53,546 bases of DNA. Source: Desulfobacter curvatus DSM 3379. Its GTDB lineage: Bacteria > Desulfobacterota > Desulfobacteria > Desulfobacterales > Desulfobacteraceae. Below are positions 1 through 8,440 of the stretch, one piece after another. Numbering within the stretch: position 1 is the first letter of the stretch; each line of letters begins with the position of its first letter. The notes beneath the pieces are model-generated. The model was not told where the DNA came from and did no database searches. It saw only the letters and a program-made list of their open reading frames with translations. Made by a program: the position numbers and the translations under genes. The DNA is taken from assembly GCF_000373985.1 (NCBI RefSeq), contig NZ_KB893061.1:1-53546 (forward strand), in the 5' to 3' direction.

Positions 1-325
1 AAGCCTGGATACAAGCGTAGATGGACTCACCCAATTGAAAGAGCAGTCAAAAGGATATCGAACAAGATGGGTTAAGCGTAGGCAGAGAATTCTGTAGGCC
101 GCAGGGGAGACCGCGCTCCCTGAAGTGCTGGTACAGCTTCGAAAGAGCAACTTGTGGACGCCGAGGGTTTTAGCGGTCACCGAAGGCAAAACTGAAGCAT
201 CCGTTAAAGGCAAGGATGTGAAGGTCCGCGCGGAAGCGAGTCTAACCGAAGAACCGGATGCGGGAAAACCGCACGTCCGGGACTGTGCGGGAGGCGCTGG
301 GTGACCGGCGTTCCTACCGCGAGAT
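1..325 (+). mobile_element. Group II intron, 3' portion (domains V and VI)
   Basis: The 3' end of a group II intron truncated by the window edge. Domain V is seen at about 251-283: a hairpin with lower stem AACCGG / TCCGG, upper stem TGCGG / CCGCA, a GAAA-type loop and the 2-nt CG bulge on the 3' side. Domain VI follows at 284-323: a GCGGGAGG / TTCCTACCGC stem with a bulged A seven or eight bases before the end, as expected for the branch point. The intron should end near 323-325. Bases 1-250 hold no recognisable complete maturase; a short open frame at 1-75 could be the tail of an intron-encoded protein, but it is not identifiable. Confidence 0.65.
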
Positions 326-377
326 CTGAAAAAAATAACGCTCCGTTGCCGATGTAACTTAAAGGAATTATGGTATA

Positions 378-707
378 ATGGAAAATAGCAAGACACTTGA
401 GCAGATTATGGCTTTAGTCAAGCGTAGAGAAGTGATGATATCAGACCATGGATATGATGAGCTTGCTGAAGATTCAATTTCTGTTAAGGATATTATATCA
501 GGTGTCATGAATGGTATTATCGTTGAAGATTATCCCGATTATTTTAAGGGGCCTTGTGTTTTGGTTTTACAAAAAGACAGTCAAGGTAATCCCATCCATG
601 CAGTATGGGGAATACCGAAAGACTCTTCATCGCCTGCTGTTTTAGTTACTGCATACAGACCCGATCCAAACAGGTGGTTAAATGATTTTATGAGGAGAAA
701 ACAATGA
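378..707 (+). CDS. DUF4258 domain protein, candidate toxin
   Basis: A 109-residue protein of the DUF4258 type. Visible features are the early ISDHGYDEL segment (residues 21-29), the central HAVWGIP strand and the C-terminal VLVTAYRPDP strand typical of this compact alpha/beta family, which resembles RelE/BrnT-like toxins. The start is supported by AAGGA about ten bases upstream. The stop codon overlaps the next start by four bases (ATGA), so the two genes are translationally coupled. DUF4258 proteins are often found in toxin-antitoxin-like pairs; the toxin role here is inferred from domain and context. The AT-rich coding sequence differs from the GC-richer core genes nearby, consistent with transfer. 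Confidence 0.7.
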   Translation: MENSKTLEQIMALVKRREVMISDHGYDELAEDSISVKDIISGVMNGIIVEDYPDYFKGPCVLVLQKDSQGNPIHAVWGIPKDSSSPAVLVTAYRPDPNRWLNDFMRRKQ

Positions 708-919
708 AAAAAAGACATCATCAAAAACTAATCCATGAAGGACAGTATGTCGCTAAGGTCAACATTGAACTGGTTGACACTGACGATGGTTGGTCTCCCT
801 ATTTATCACTTGATGACGCACTAAAATTGGATGATGTTCGAGATGCTTTAAGACGAGGGGATGTAAAAACTGCCACGCAACTTGCAGATGTTTTTACTCT
901 TACCCCAGTAGCTGTTTAA
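704..919 (+). CDS. Small partner of the DUF4258 protein, candidate antitoxin
   Basis: A 71-residue hydrophilic protein starting inside the stop codon of the DUF4258 gene. It begins with a basic MKKRHHQK segment, followed by a predicted strand (QYVAKVNIELVD) and an acidic, helical LDDALKLDDVRDALRRGD stretch. I recognise this as a small protein that recurs beside DUF4258 genes, with no assigned function. Coupling, size and acidic character suggest an antitoxin or a protein partner. No DNA-binding motif such as ribbon-helix-helix is obvious. The gene ends about twelve bases before the 3' end of a second group II intron on the opposite strand. Confidence 0.6.
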   Translation: MKKRHHQKLIHEGQYVAKVNIELVDTDDGWSPYLSLDDALKLDDVRDALRRGDVKTATQLADVFTLTPVAV

Positions 920-930
920 TCATGACAGAG

Positions 931-1010
931 AATCGGGATAGGACTCCCCATCACTGAGGAGCCCTCCCACACCACCCGGCATATGGATCACGTACCAAGG
1001 CGGTTCGGCT
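931..1010 (-). mobile_element. Group II intron 3' end (degenerate domain V and VI), minus strand
   Basis: Read on the minus strand, 1005-971 forms a domain V-like hairpin (lower arms ACCGCC and GGTGGT) and 969-932 forms a domain VI-like hairpin ending CCTATCCCGAT, with a candidate bulged A. This layout (AACCGCC... GGTGGTGTGGGAGG... CCTATCCCGAT) is typical of bacterial group II intron 3' termini. The upper stem of domain V is imperfect, so the copy may be decayed. The intron body is missing: beyond about 1030 the sequence becomes a transposase remnant. It is a different subclass from the copy at 1-325. Confidence 0.55.
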
Positions 1011-1043
1011 GATTTAAGGAAGGGCGCATTCCCATTTTCACGG

Positions 1044-1262
1044 TTATGCAGCTAACAATGAAATATGTGAATTGGCCATTTGTTTCAGACAGTTCCATCG
1101 TCCCGATTTATAGTATGAGCGCAGCATGAGCATTTTCTCCGCATTTTCTTTATACCAAAAAATGCAGGGACCCTTGAGCCTCAAATTGACAACTCTTCGA
1201 ATCGAACTTTCAATCGCACCACTGCCAATCGGCAAATTCAAGGGGGAATCTGGGGACACCAT
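1044..1262 (-). pseudogene. ISKra4-type transposase, C-terminal fragment
   Basis: A 72-codon frame carrying the C-terminal signature of ISKra4-family DDE transposases: PIGSGAIESSIRRVVNLRLK, then an FWYKENAEKMLMLRSYYKSG segment. Full-length members are several hundred residues, so only the tail remains. Its first codons (MVSPDS) derive from the terminal repeat of the neighbouring RAYT element, showing that the fragment was cut at that junction. No matching upstream part is present in the window. It is not expected to be functional. Confidence 0.75.
1247..1259 (+). repeat. Left inverted repeat of the RAYT element
   Basis: AATCTGGGGACAC here is the exact reverse complement of GTGTCCCCAGATT at 1972-1984, on the other side of the transposase gene at 1308-1970. 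Confidence 0.75.
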
Positions 1263-1307
1263 ACTTATTTATTGACAGGAATTAGACTACATGCTTAACT
1301 CCATTTC

Positions 1308-1970
1308 ATGGCACGAATGGCAAGGGCAGTGGCGCCGGGTTTTCCCCATCACATTACACAAAGGGGGAATAGACGGCAGCAGACATTTTTCAGCGATCAG
1401 GACTTTAAAGCCTATCTGGCTTTGATGGCGGAATGGTGTTTGAATTATAAGGTTGATATATGGGCCTATTGCCTGATGCCCAATCACATTCACCTTATTG
1501 CAGTTCCTGAAACCAAGGATGGATTAAATCTGGCCGTCGGGGAGGCACACCGGCGATATACGAGAATGATCAATTTCAGGGAAGGCTGGCGCGGTCATTT
1601 ATGGCAGGGGAGGTTCGCATCATTTATCATGGAAGAAAGTTACTTGTTGGCATGCACGCGGTATATTGAGTATAACCCCGTCCGTGCCGGTCTTGTAAAA
1701 CGTCCTGAGGATTGGAAATGGAGCAGCGCCGGGGCACATATGGATGGGAAGGATGACATTCTTGTCAAAACAAGACCCTTGCTTGAGATTGTTAATGCGC
1801 CGTGGGGAGATTTTTTATCTTCTGACATTAAAGAGTCTGAAATCGAATTGTTCAGAAAGCATGAACGTAACGGCCGACCGTTGGGAAAAACGACTTTTGT
1901 AAAGAAATTGGAGACTATTTTAGACAGACGACTCAGGCCAAAGAAGCCAGGTCGAAAGAAAAATGTGTAA
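1308..1970 (+). CDS. REP-associated tyrosine transposase (RAYT, Y1_Tnp / IS200-like)
   Basis: A 220-residue single-strand DNA transposase of the HUH Y1 superfamily. Visible motifs are PHHITQRGNRRQ near residue 14, the HUH-type NHIHLI motif near residue 59, and YIEYNPVRAGLV with the candidate catalytic tyrosine near residue 120, followed by WKWSSAGAH. Length and motif order match REP-associated transposases, which act on short palindromic repeats rather than on a full insertion sequence. The gene is flanked by a perfect 13-bp inverted repeat and a 14-bp tandem repeat, so its cognate repeats are probably these. The frame is intact, so the protein may be active. Confidence 0.88.
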   Translation: MARMARAVAPGFPHHITQRGNRRQQTFFSDQDFKAYLALMAEWCLNYKVDIWAYCLMPNHIHLIAVPETKDGLNLAVGEAHRRYTRMINFREGWRGHLWQGRFASFIMEESYLLACTRYIEYNPVRAGLVKRPEDWKWSSAGAHMDGKDDILVKTRPLLEIVNAPWGDFLSSDIKESEIELFRKHERNGRPLGKTTFVKKLETILDRRLRPKKPGRKKNV

Positions 1971-1971
1971 A

Positions 1972-2000
1972 GTGTCCCCAGATTAATGTCCCCAGATTAA
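1972..2000 (+). repeat. Right inverted repeat plus 14-bp tandem direct repeat of the RAYT element
   Basis: GTGTCCCCAGATT (1972-1984) mirrors the left repeat at 1247-1259. TGTCCCCAGATTAA is present twice head to tail, at 1973-1986 and 1987-2000. The repeats begin just after the transposase stop codon. Confidence 0.75.
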
Positions 2001-2096
2001 TAAGTAGGTTATCTCAACGATTTTATGAGAGTTTTTGAGCTTTAAAAGCTTGACCTCAGATCCCCGTTCCGTTGGACTTACACGTAAGGAGATAAC

Positions 2097-2377
2097 ATGG
2101 GAACACAAAGTACTGAAAGCATCCCTGGGAAGGCTGGAAAATGGCTTGCCATGATTTCAGCAATATTAACGATAGCTTTGACGATACTTAATTCATATTG
2201 GTCCCGCGAGATTAGCAAAGTTGACCAAAATCTAAAAATAAGGGAATCTGAACTAAAGGAGCAGCAATTACTGTTAGATGCAGAGATCGTAGTTCACGCG
2301 GAATTGCTGCGATAGGTGATCAGACCGAAGAGGCTTTAACGAGGCTCTCAGCATTCTTAAGCAATGTACAAAAATAG
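2097..2377 (+). pseudogene. Small membrane protein gene, probably frameshifted
   Basis: The first frame (2097-2315, 72 codons) starts after a good ribosome site (AAGGAGATAAC). It encodes one transmembrane segment (about residues 15-33, WLAMISAILTIALTILNSYW) followed by a charged helix ending ELKEQQLLLDAE. It then stops. The next frame stays open from about 2282 to 2377 and reads as a natural continuation, a helix with DQTEEALTRLSAFLSNVQK at its end. This suggests a single gene of about 93 codons with a frameshift near 2275-2285. The family is not recognised. A genuine short protein ending at 2315 is the alternative. From 2378 to 2616 I see no gene. Confidence 0.45.
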
Positions 2378-2616
2378 GTGCCCATATGATTGCATTTCTT
2401 GAAATGTCAAACCGGCGTTGTTTTACGTGGCAAGGCCGGGAAAGCTTTATGGCATTGGCGGTGACTTTTTTTGGGACTTCGGAAAACTTGAAATATCAGA
2501 TATAGCCATTATTCTTTACAAAATACAGGCATGGAAGATATTATGGTGCATAATTTTTCCAAACCGACCACGATTATCCAAACCGAAACGTATGAAAACA
2601 AAAAAGGAGAACTTTC

Positions 2617-3117
2617 ATGGGATCTATTACACTTGGCGGCAACCCGGTAACTTTGGCTGGTGATTTTCCTAAGACAGGTGACAAAGCAAAGGATTTTACC
2701 CTTGTGGGGCAGGATCTGTCAGAAGTCAAACTGTCTGCGTATGCCGGTAAACAGGTGGTGCTCAACATTTTTCCAAGCCTTGATACCCCCGTTTGTGCCA
2801 CAGGCGTTCGTAAATTCAATGAAACAGCAGGCACCAAGGAGAATACGGTTGTGCTCTGCATCTCAGGGGATCTGCCCTTTGCCCACAAACGGTTCTGTGT
2901 CGCCGAAGGCATTGAGAATGTTGTGACGGCCTCTGCCTTCCGTAGTCCCCAGTTCGCCCTTGACTATGGTGTGGCCATGCAGGATGGTCCGCTGGCAGGC
3001 CTTACGGCCCGGGCCGTTGTTGTTCTCAATACATCCGGTGAGGTGGCTTATACCGAGCTTGTGCCGGAAATCAAACAGGAACCTGATTATGACTCTGCGT
3101 TGGCTGCATTGTCCTGA
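2617..3117 (+). CDS. tpx: Thiol peroxidase (2-Cys peroxiredoxin)
   Basis: A 166-residue Tpx-type peroxiredoxin that reduces hydrogen peroxide and alkyl peroxides using thioredoxin as electron donor. The peroxidatic cysteine is C60 in the SLDTPVCATGVRKFN motif and the resolving cysteine is C94 in LPFAHKRFC, matching the C61/C95 pair of E. coli Tpx. The C-terminal LVPEIKQEPDYDSALAAL segment is also typical. Length equals the family norm. The start follows AAAGGAGAAC. It stands alone, and in a strict anaerobe it would protect against oxygen exposure. Confidence 0.95.
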   Translation: MGSITLGGNPVTLAGDFPKTGDKAKDFTLVGQDLSEVKLSAYAGKQVVLNIFPSLDTPVCATGVRKFNETAGTKENTVVLCISGDLPFAHKRFCVAEGIENVVTASAFRSPQFALDYGVAMQDGPLAGLTARAVVVLNTSGEVAYTELVPEIKQEPDYDSALAALS

Positions 3118-3311
3118 TAAGTCAACTATAGGGACTTGGTAAACAAAAAAATACAGCCCATTCGGAAACCGGCTGAAAAGATTATTTTCGGATGGGCATG
3201 CCTAAGGAATGAGTCCGAAACCACTTAACCTGGGGACGCCCGCGCTCCCGGATATAGCAAAAGGGGCAATTTATTTAAGAGGCGTTCCTAAATACCTCAA
3301 GGGGGGTTGGT

Positions 3312-5360
3312 ATGGTCAGATTCTTAAAGTGGGTCATCGTAACAACAGGCATTCTCGCCGGTCTGATTGTCGGGGCTGCTGTACTGGTTCCCATGTTTGT
3401 GGATGTCAAAAAGTATCTGCCGGATATCGAAACCATGGTAACCCGGCAGACCGGACGCAGTTTTTCCATGGGGGATGATGTTAAACTCTCCCTGTTTCCC
3501 TGGGCGGGAATCCGGCTGTCTGACTTAACCCTGGACAATCCTGAAGGATTTGAAAAAGAGCCCATGATTTCGGTGAAAAGCTTTGAAGTCAGGGTAAAAG
3601 TCCTGCCCCTTTTGTTCAAGCACATTCAAGTAGAAAAATTCATTGTGGAGTCGCCCAGTATTGCGCTGGTAAGAAACAAGGCAGGGTTAGGAAACTGGGA
3701 ACATATAGGCCCCCAGGATACTAACGGTTCGGATCAGGGTAATGAGGCCCAATCCACCCCCCAGGATACTGCTTCAAAACCACAAACAGACAGTACGGAC
3801 CTTCCCATTGAGTCGCTTCTCGTTGACCGGTTTGCCGTCCTCAACGGGTCCCTTTCCTATGTGGACAAAGGCAGCAGCCTGTCCAAAAAGATTTCAGATA
3901 TTAATTTAGATCTGTCCGGCATCACCCTTGATAAAGCCATTGACATCAACTTAGGTGCCAAATTGGACGGAAATCCCGTCTCTTTGACCGGAACAGCCGG
4001 GCCTGTGGGGCAAAACCCCGGTGCTGCGGATATTGATTTTGACTTGATGGTCAAGGCGGTGGACCAGTTGGCTTTTTCCCTTAAAGGCCGGGTGATTAAA
4101 CCCATGACCGAACAGACCTTTAACCTGGCCGTTGATCTGGCACCATTTTCGCCCAAAAAGCTGTTTGACTCTTTGGGGCGTCCGTTTCCAATTAAGACCA
4201 ATGATGCCTCAGCACTGGAAAAGCTTTCCCTGAAGGCTGCCGTCAAAGGGTCAGCCCAGGCTGTGGAGGTTTCAGACGGGGTCCTGGTGCTGGATGATTC
4301 TACCATGAATTTCAGGGGCCAGGCCCAGGCGTTTGAAAAACCGGACCTCAAATTTGTACTTACCCTGGATAAAATTGATGTGGACCGGTATCTGCCTTCG
4401 GCAACAAAAAATGATTCGGAAGGGGGGGCTTCACCCAAGATCGAGTCCTCTGCCATGGGTTCAAATAAGGGCAATGGAAAAGCCGGCACCGTTGATTATG
4501 CCCCTTTGCGCAGGCTGGTACTGGATGCAAAGGTGAACATCGGCAGCCTTAAGGCTGCGGGATTAAGCATGGCCAATATGACAGTTGCTTTGGTAGGCGA
4601 AAACGGGGTATTTACCCTGGATCCGCTTTCCATGGATCTGTACCAGGGAAAGGCGGGGGCAAAGGCCAGGATTGATGTGCGCAAAAAGAACCCGATGACA
4701 ACCCTGCACCTGACAACCAGTAACGTTCAGGCGGGCCCTGTCATCCGGGACAGTATGGGCAAGGATATGATTGAAGGGGCATTGACCTCGGATATCTCCC
4801 TTTCCATGACCGGAGACACGCCGGATATGATTAAAGAGAGCCTGGGCGGCAAAGGGCAGCTTAAATTTATTGATGGTGCTGTTGTGGGTGTTGATATTGC
4901 CAGAACCATTCGTAATCTTGGCGCAGGCCTTGGGCTGGGCGAAGCCACCGCGGAAAAACAGAGGACCGATTTTGTCGAACTAAATATTCCATATACGGCT
5001 GCTAAAGGCCTTGTGAAAATTTCGGAAGCCACCCTTGTCTCTCCCCTGTTAAGGCTTGTTGCCAAGGGCCAGACCCGTCTGTCAAAAGAAAGTCTGGATT
5101 TCAGGATTGAACCGAAACTGGTTGCCACAATTAAGGGGCAGGGGGATACAAATGACCGTTCGGGGATATTGATTCCCTTTGATGTGACAGGGACGTGGGA
5201 AAATCCAAAGGTACGGCCGGATCTTGACGCCATATTAAAAAACCAGCTGCCCGACACCGATACGCTTAAACAACTCATTAACGGTGACAAATCGGACTCT
5301 GGTGAGAAACCGGATATGAAGGATACAGCCAAGGAGCTGATAAAGGGTTTATTGAATTAA
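3312..5360 (+). CDS. AsmA-family protein
   Basis: A 682-residue protein with one N-terminal transmembrane segment (about residues 6-28) followed by a long periplasmic region. The sequence after the anchor (PDIETMVTRQTGRSFSMGDD, then LSLFPWAGIRLSDLTLDNPEGF) is characteristic of the AsmA N-terminal domain, and the C-terminal 200 residues carry the AsmA_2-like repeats. A low-complexity Q/T/D linker lies at about residues 137-165. AsmA-like proteins are proposed to bridge inner and outer membranes and affect lipid transport. The start is preceded by GGGGGG. The DUF4197 gene follows 20 bases downstream, suggesting co-transcription. Confidence 0.88.
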   Translation: MVRFLKWVIVTTGILAGLIVGAAVLVPMFVDVKKYLPDIETMVTRQTGRSFSMGDDVKLSLFPWAGIRLSDLTLDNPEGFEKEPMISVKSFEVRVKVLPLLFKHIQVEKFIVESPSIALVRNKAGLGNWEHIGPQDTNGSDQGNEAQSTPQDTASKPQTDSTDLPIESLLVDRFAVLNGSLSYVDKGSSLSKKISDINLDLSGITLDKAIDINLGAKLDGNPVSLTGTAGPVGQNPGAADIDFDLMVKAVDQLAFSLKGRVIKPMTEQTFNLAVDLAPFSPKKLFDSLGRPFPIKTNDASALEKLSLKAAVKGSAQAVEVSDGVLVLDDSTMNFRGQAQAFEKPDLKFVLTLDKIDVDRYLPSATKNDSEGGASPKIESSAMGSNKGNGKAGTVDYAPLRRLVLDAKVNIGSLKAAGLSMANMTVALVGENGVFTLDPLSMDLYQGKAGAKARIDVRKKNPMTTLHLTTSNVQAGPVIRDSMGKDMIEGALTSDISLSMTGDTPDMIKESLGGKGQLKFIDGAVVGVDIARTIRNLGAGLGLGEATAEKQRTDFVELNIPYTAAKGLVKISEATLVSPLLRLVAKGQTRLSKESLDFRIEPKLVATIKGQGDTNDRSGILIPFDVTGTWENPKVRPDLDAILKNQLPDTDTLKQLINGDKSDSGEKPDMKDTAKELIKGLLN

Positions 5361-5380
5361 TTATAGGAGAATCGTTTAAA

Positions 5381-6151
5381 ATGTGTAAAAAAAGAATCAG
5401 CGTTGCAGCAGTCGCTTTTGTTTTTACCTTTATTCTGGGGGGACTGGTGCCTGTTTGGGCCGGAAATTCCCTGCTGGATCAGGGCGCTTCATTGATTAAC
5501 TCCCTAAACAAAAACGGCAGTGGTGAAAGCAGTAACAGTTCAGCCGACAGCCTGACCAACAGCGAAATTATTTCCGGTCTCAAGGAGGCGCTGGAAATCG
5601 GCGCAGAGAACGTTGTCGGCCAGTTGGGTGCTGAAAACGGATTTAATTCCGACTCCAGTATCCATATCCCCTTGCCTTCCTATCTTTCCAAGGCCAAGAT
5701 GTTGATGGAAAAAGCCGGCCTGGGATCCTATGCCGAGGATCTGGAACTGAAGCTGAACCGGGCTGCCGAAGCGGCCACACCCAAGGCCAAGGCGTTGTTT
5801 GTAGATGCCATTTCCCAGATGTCCTTTGATGATGCCAAAAGCGTTCTCAATGGCGGGGATGATGCTGCTACTCAGTATTTCAAGGAAAAAACGTCTGACG
5901 ATCTCACCGAAACTTTTACACCGGTGGTGGAGAAAACCCTGGAAGAAATCGGGGTAGTGAAATCCTATGACCAAATGATTGAAAAATACAAATCCCTGCC
6001 CCTGGTTCCCGATGTAAAGGGCAATCTGACGGACTATGCTGTTGAAGAAGCCCTGAACGGCATTTTTTATTATCTGGCAAAAGAAGAAAAGGCTATCCGG
6101 GAAAATCCGGCAAAGCAGACGACGGCATTGTTAAAAAAATTATTTAACTGA
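5381..6151 (+). CDS. DUF4197 domain-containing exported protein
   Basis: A 256-residue protein with a Sec signal peptide (basic start, hydrophobic core, probable cleavage after A27 in VPVWAG). The mature part matches DUF4197: ISGLKEALEIGAENVVGQLG, then IPLPSYLSKAKMLMEKAGLG, an FVDAISQMSFDDAKSVLNGGDDAAT block and a C-terminal YDQMIEKYKSLPLVPD... ALNGIFYYLAKEEK region. Its function is unknown; it is probably periplasmic. It starts 20 bases after the AsmA-like gene, with AGGAG upstream. Confidence 0.88.
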   Translation: MCKKRISVAAVAFVFTFILGGLVPVWAGNSLLDQGASLINSLNKNGSGESSNSSADSLTNSEIISGLKEALEIGAENVVGQLGAENGFNSDSSIHIPLPSYLSKAKMLMEKAGLGSYAEDLELKLNRAAEAATPKAKALFVDAISQMSFDDAKSVLNGGDDAATQYFKEKTSDDLTETFTPVVEKTLEEIGVVKSYDQMIEKYKSLPLVPDVKGNLTDYAVEEALNGIFYYLAKEEKAIRENPAKQTTALLKKLFN

Positions 6152-6191
6152 TGTTTGAGCTCAAACTTTTTTTTAAGAAGAGGACGCACCT

Positions 6192-7775
6192 ATGGTTGAA
6201 GTTGGATTTTTCGGAGCAACAGGAGAGGTGACCGGATCCATGCATGTGCTGGATACAGGCGTTGATAAGATTTTAATGGACTGCGGCATGTTCCAGGGCA
6301 GAAGAAAGGAGAGCCGGGAGAAAAATGAGAACTTTCCCATAAACCGGTCTGAAATTACGACCATGATTCTTTCCCACGCCCATATTGATCATTCCGGCCG
6401 GATTCCGCTGTTAACAAAAGATGGCTTTGCCGGTCGGATTGTCACCACCCGCCCCACCAAAGACGCACTGAATTACATGCTTCTGGATTCAGGGCATATC
6501 CAGGAATCTGATGCCCTGTACCTGAACTATAAGGCCCTGCGTGCGTTTCTGTATCAGGCTGAACAGTCCAAAACCAAACAGCAGATTTCCAACAAGGAAA
6601 AAGCCAAGATTAAAAAGCTGCTGAAAAAAGGCCCCCATGAACTGGATGTGGATGCCATTGCCGCACTTCACAAGGAGCACGGCCTTGACATGGTGACGCC
6701 GTTGTATACCCAGGAAGATGCATTGGAATCCCTCTCCTTTGTTGACGGATACCCATTTGATTCACAAGTGACCATCGGCCAGGGAGTCACTGTGAAATTT
6801 TATGTGGCCGGCCATATTCTCGGGTCCGCCTTTTCTTTGATCACGGTGAAGCCCGAACACGGCGGTAAACCTCTTAAAATCCTTTTTACCGGAGATATCG
6901 GCCGGTTTGAAAAGCCCATTTTAAAAGACCCCACCCTGGAATTTGATGAAGAGGACAGGGACATTGATCTGATGATTATAGAGAGTACCTACGGGGACCG
7001 TGAGCATGCGCCGGTGGCCGATCTTGCGGGCAGCCTGAAAGAGACCCTGATCCGGGCAATTGAACGGGGTGGCTCCCTTTTGATTCCTTCTTTTGCCTTT
7101 GGCAGAACCCAGGAGCTTATTTATGTGCTTCACCAGTTGTATGAATCCGGTACTGTTCCCAAAGTGCCCGTTTATGTGGATAGTCCTCTGGCGTCAAATA
7201 TCACAAAGGTCTTTGGGGAGCATCCTGAAACCTATGATAGAGAAACCCATAAGATATTCCTGGAAAAGGGCATCAACCCCTTTTATTTTAAAAACATCAA
7301 GTTTGTTGAGTCTGTTGAGGAATCCATGCGTGTCACCCAGGACGATACCCCGCATATTGTGATCTCGGCATCCGGCATGTGTGAGGCAGGCCGGATTCTC
7401 CATCACCTGCGTTATAAGATCCATAACCCCAAACATACCATCCTTACCGTGGGGTATATGGCCCAGCACACCCTGGGCCGGCGTATTGAAGAACTCGGGT
7501 TGCAGGAAAATCAGGATGCAGACAAGGCACCGGAAGTTAAAATTTTGGGGAAATCCTATCCCCTGAGAGCCCATGTGGAAAAAATCGGGGGGTTTTCCGC
7601 CCATGCAGACCGCCATGAATTGATGCGGGTGGTTGCCGACTCCAATCTCCGGATAAAAGATATTGCCGTTGTCCACGGTGAAGCTGAACAGAGCGCGGCA
7701 TTTGCCCGGCGGCTTAACGAGAAAGGATATAATGCCTTTATCCCCAAACCTGGAGACCGGTTTAAATTGCGGTGA
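6192..7775 (+). CDS. Beta-CASP metallo-beta-lactamase ribonuclease-like protein
   Basis: A 527-residue MBL-fold/beta-CASP protein of the type annotated as mRNA 3'-end processing factor or RNA exonuclease. Zinc-binding motif 2 is seen as SHAHIDHSG (H62, H64, D66, H67), with further family motifs GHILGSA, FTGDIGR, the beta-CASP IPSFAFGRTQEL block, ISASGMCEAGRILHHL, and the C-terminal GGFSAHADRHEL plus VVHGE motifs. It is about 60 residues longer than many bacterial relatives, because of a lysine-rich insert at roughly residues 120-145. A role in RNA metabolism is inferred from the family; the substrate is unknown. Confidence 0.9.
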   Translation: MVEVGFFGATGEVTGSMHVLDTGVDKILMDCGMFQGRRKESREKNENFPINRSEITTMILSHAHIDHSGRIPLLTKDGFAGRIVTTRPTKDALNYMLLDSGHIQESDALYLNYKALRAFLYQAEQSKTKQQISNKEKAKIKKLLKKGPHELDVDAIAALHKEHGLDMVTPLYTQEDALESLSFVDGYPFDSQVTIGQGVTVKFYVAGHILGSAFSLITVKPEHGGKPLKILFTGDIGRFEKPILKDPTLEFDEEDRDIDLMIIESTYGDREHAPVADLAGSLKETLIRAIERGGSLLIPSFAFGRTQELIYVLHQLYESGTVPKVPVYVDSPLASNITKVFGEHPETYDRETHKIFLEKGINPFYFKNIKFVESVEESMRVTQDDTPHIVISASGMCEAGRILHHLRYKIHNPKHTILTVGYMAQHTLGRRIEELGLQENQDADKAPEVKILGKSYPLRAHVEKIGGFSAHADRHELMRVVADSNLRIKDIAVVHGEAEQSAAFARRLNEKGYNAFIPKPGDRFKLR

Positions 7776-7797
7776 CTCACTCCTGCATTTTTGGATA

Positions 7798-7831
7798 GGC
7801 CGGCAGCAAAATAAACGGTTCCCTGCCGGCC
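7798..7831. terminator. GC-rich hairpin between convergent genes
   Basis: GGCCGGCAG (7798-7806) pairs perfectly with CTGCCGGCC (7823-7831) over a 16-nt loop, in the 67-bp gap between two convergent genes. No U-tract follows on either strand, so this may be a weak or Rho-assisted terminator or simply a stabilising hairpin. Confidence 0.45.
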
Positions 7832-7842
7832 GCCATAACTAT

Positions 7843-8145
7843 TTATATATCTGTTTTTGCGTCCTCATAGATTTCATATACTGTTTTAACACCTGGAATT
7901 GCATCAATTTTAGATTGCACGTCACTCCTTTCTTCACTTTCGTACCATTTCTGCCAATCTTCCAAAGAGTCCCAGGTGCTGATAGCAACAATGTCTTTTG
8001 GTGGGTCTATTTTTTTTACATATCTGCTTGAAAGATAGCCTGGTTGCAGAGGAACAATAGTTCTAATTTTTCGTACCAGAGAGATCAGTTCTTTTTCCTT
8101 ACCGGCATCTTCACAGATTCGTTTGATAAAAACTTTAATTGCCAT
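7843..8145 (-). CDS. Antibiotic biosynthesis monooxygenase (ABM) domain protein
   Basis: A 100-residue dimeric alpha/beta-barrel-type protein. It starts MAIKVFIKR and carries the ABM-like pattern IRTIVPLQPGYLSSRYVKK, then IVAISTWDSLEDWQKWYESEER. I chose the ATG at 8145 because AGGAAG lies eight bases upstream and the homologous region begins there; an in-frame upstream ATG at 8223 would add 26 unrelated residues. ABM proteins range from heme oxygenase-like to quinone-modifying enzymes and many are uncharacterised, so no reaction is assigned. It stands alone. The 295 bases between it and the flagellar operon contain no recognisable gene. Confidence 0.75.
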   Translation of the reverse strand: MAIKVFIKRICEDAGKEKELISLVRKIRTIVPLQPGYLSSRYVKKIDPPKDIVAISTWDSLEDWQKWYESEERSDVQSKIDAIPGVKTVYEIYEDAKTDI

Positions 8146-8440
8146 GTCAATCTTCCTTTCGTGGTTTTTAAATTTCACTGCATAAATAAATTGTTCGACC
8201 TGAGCAGAATGATTTTTTTTCAACGTTTACTGACAATTTGAAATTTTTGAAATTACAGGTTTTGATTCTGTTGCCCAATGGGGTGCGCACAAAAATTATG
8301 ATTACAGGATATTACCGAATAGACCGCAAATCTATATTATCAGACTACGAGAACCGCTAACAAAGATCAAGAAATATTTCAAAACCCTCTCTGCGATATT
8401 GGGAAGACGGCAGTATGGTTCAATTAAAAATCGGAATCTA

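Noticed and set aside
2418..2663. 81-codon open frame overlapping the start of tpx
   Set aside because: No recognisable motif or ribosome site; it runs into tpx in another frame, while tpx has clear homology and a good ribosome site.
3154..3200. Imperfect hairpin GCCCATTCGGAA / TTCGGATGGGC after tpx considered as a riboswitch or terminator
   Set aside because: The stem is interrupted and no T-run follows; it does not match any riboswitch consensus I know.
8224..8440. Long plus-strand open stretch between the ABM gene and motE
   Set aside because: No start codon or domain pattern; composition looks like spacer.
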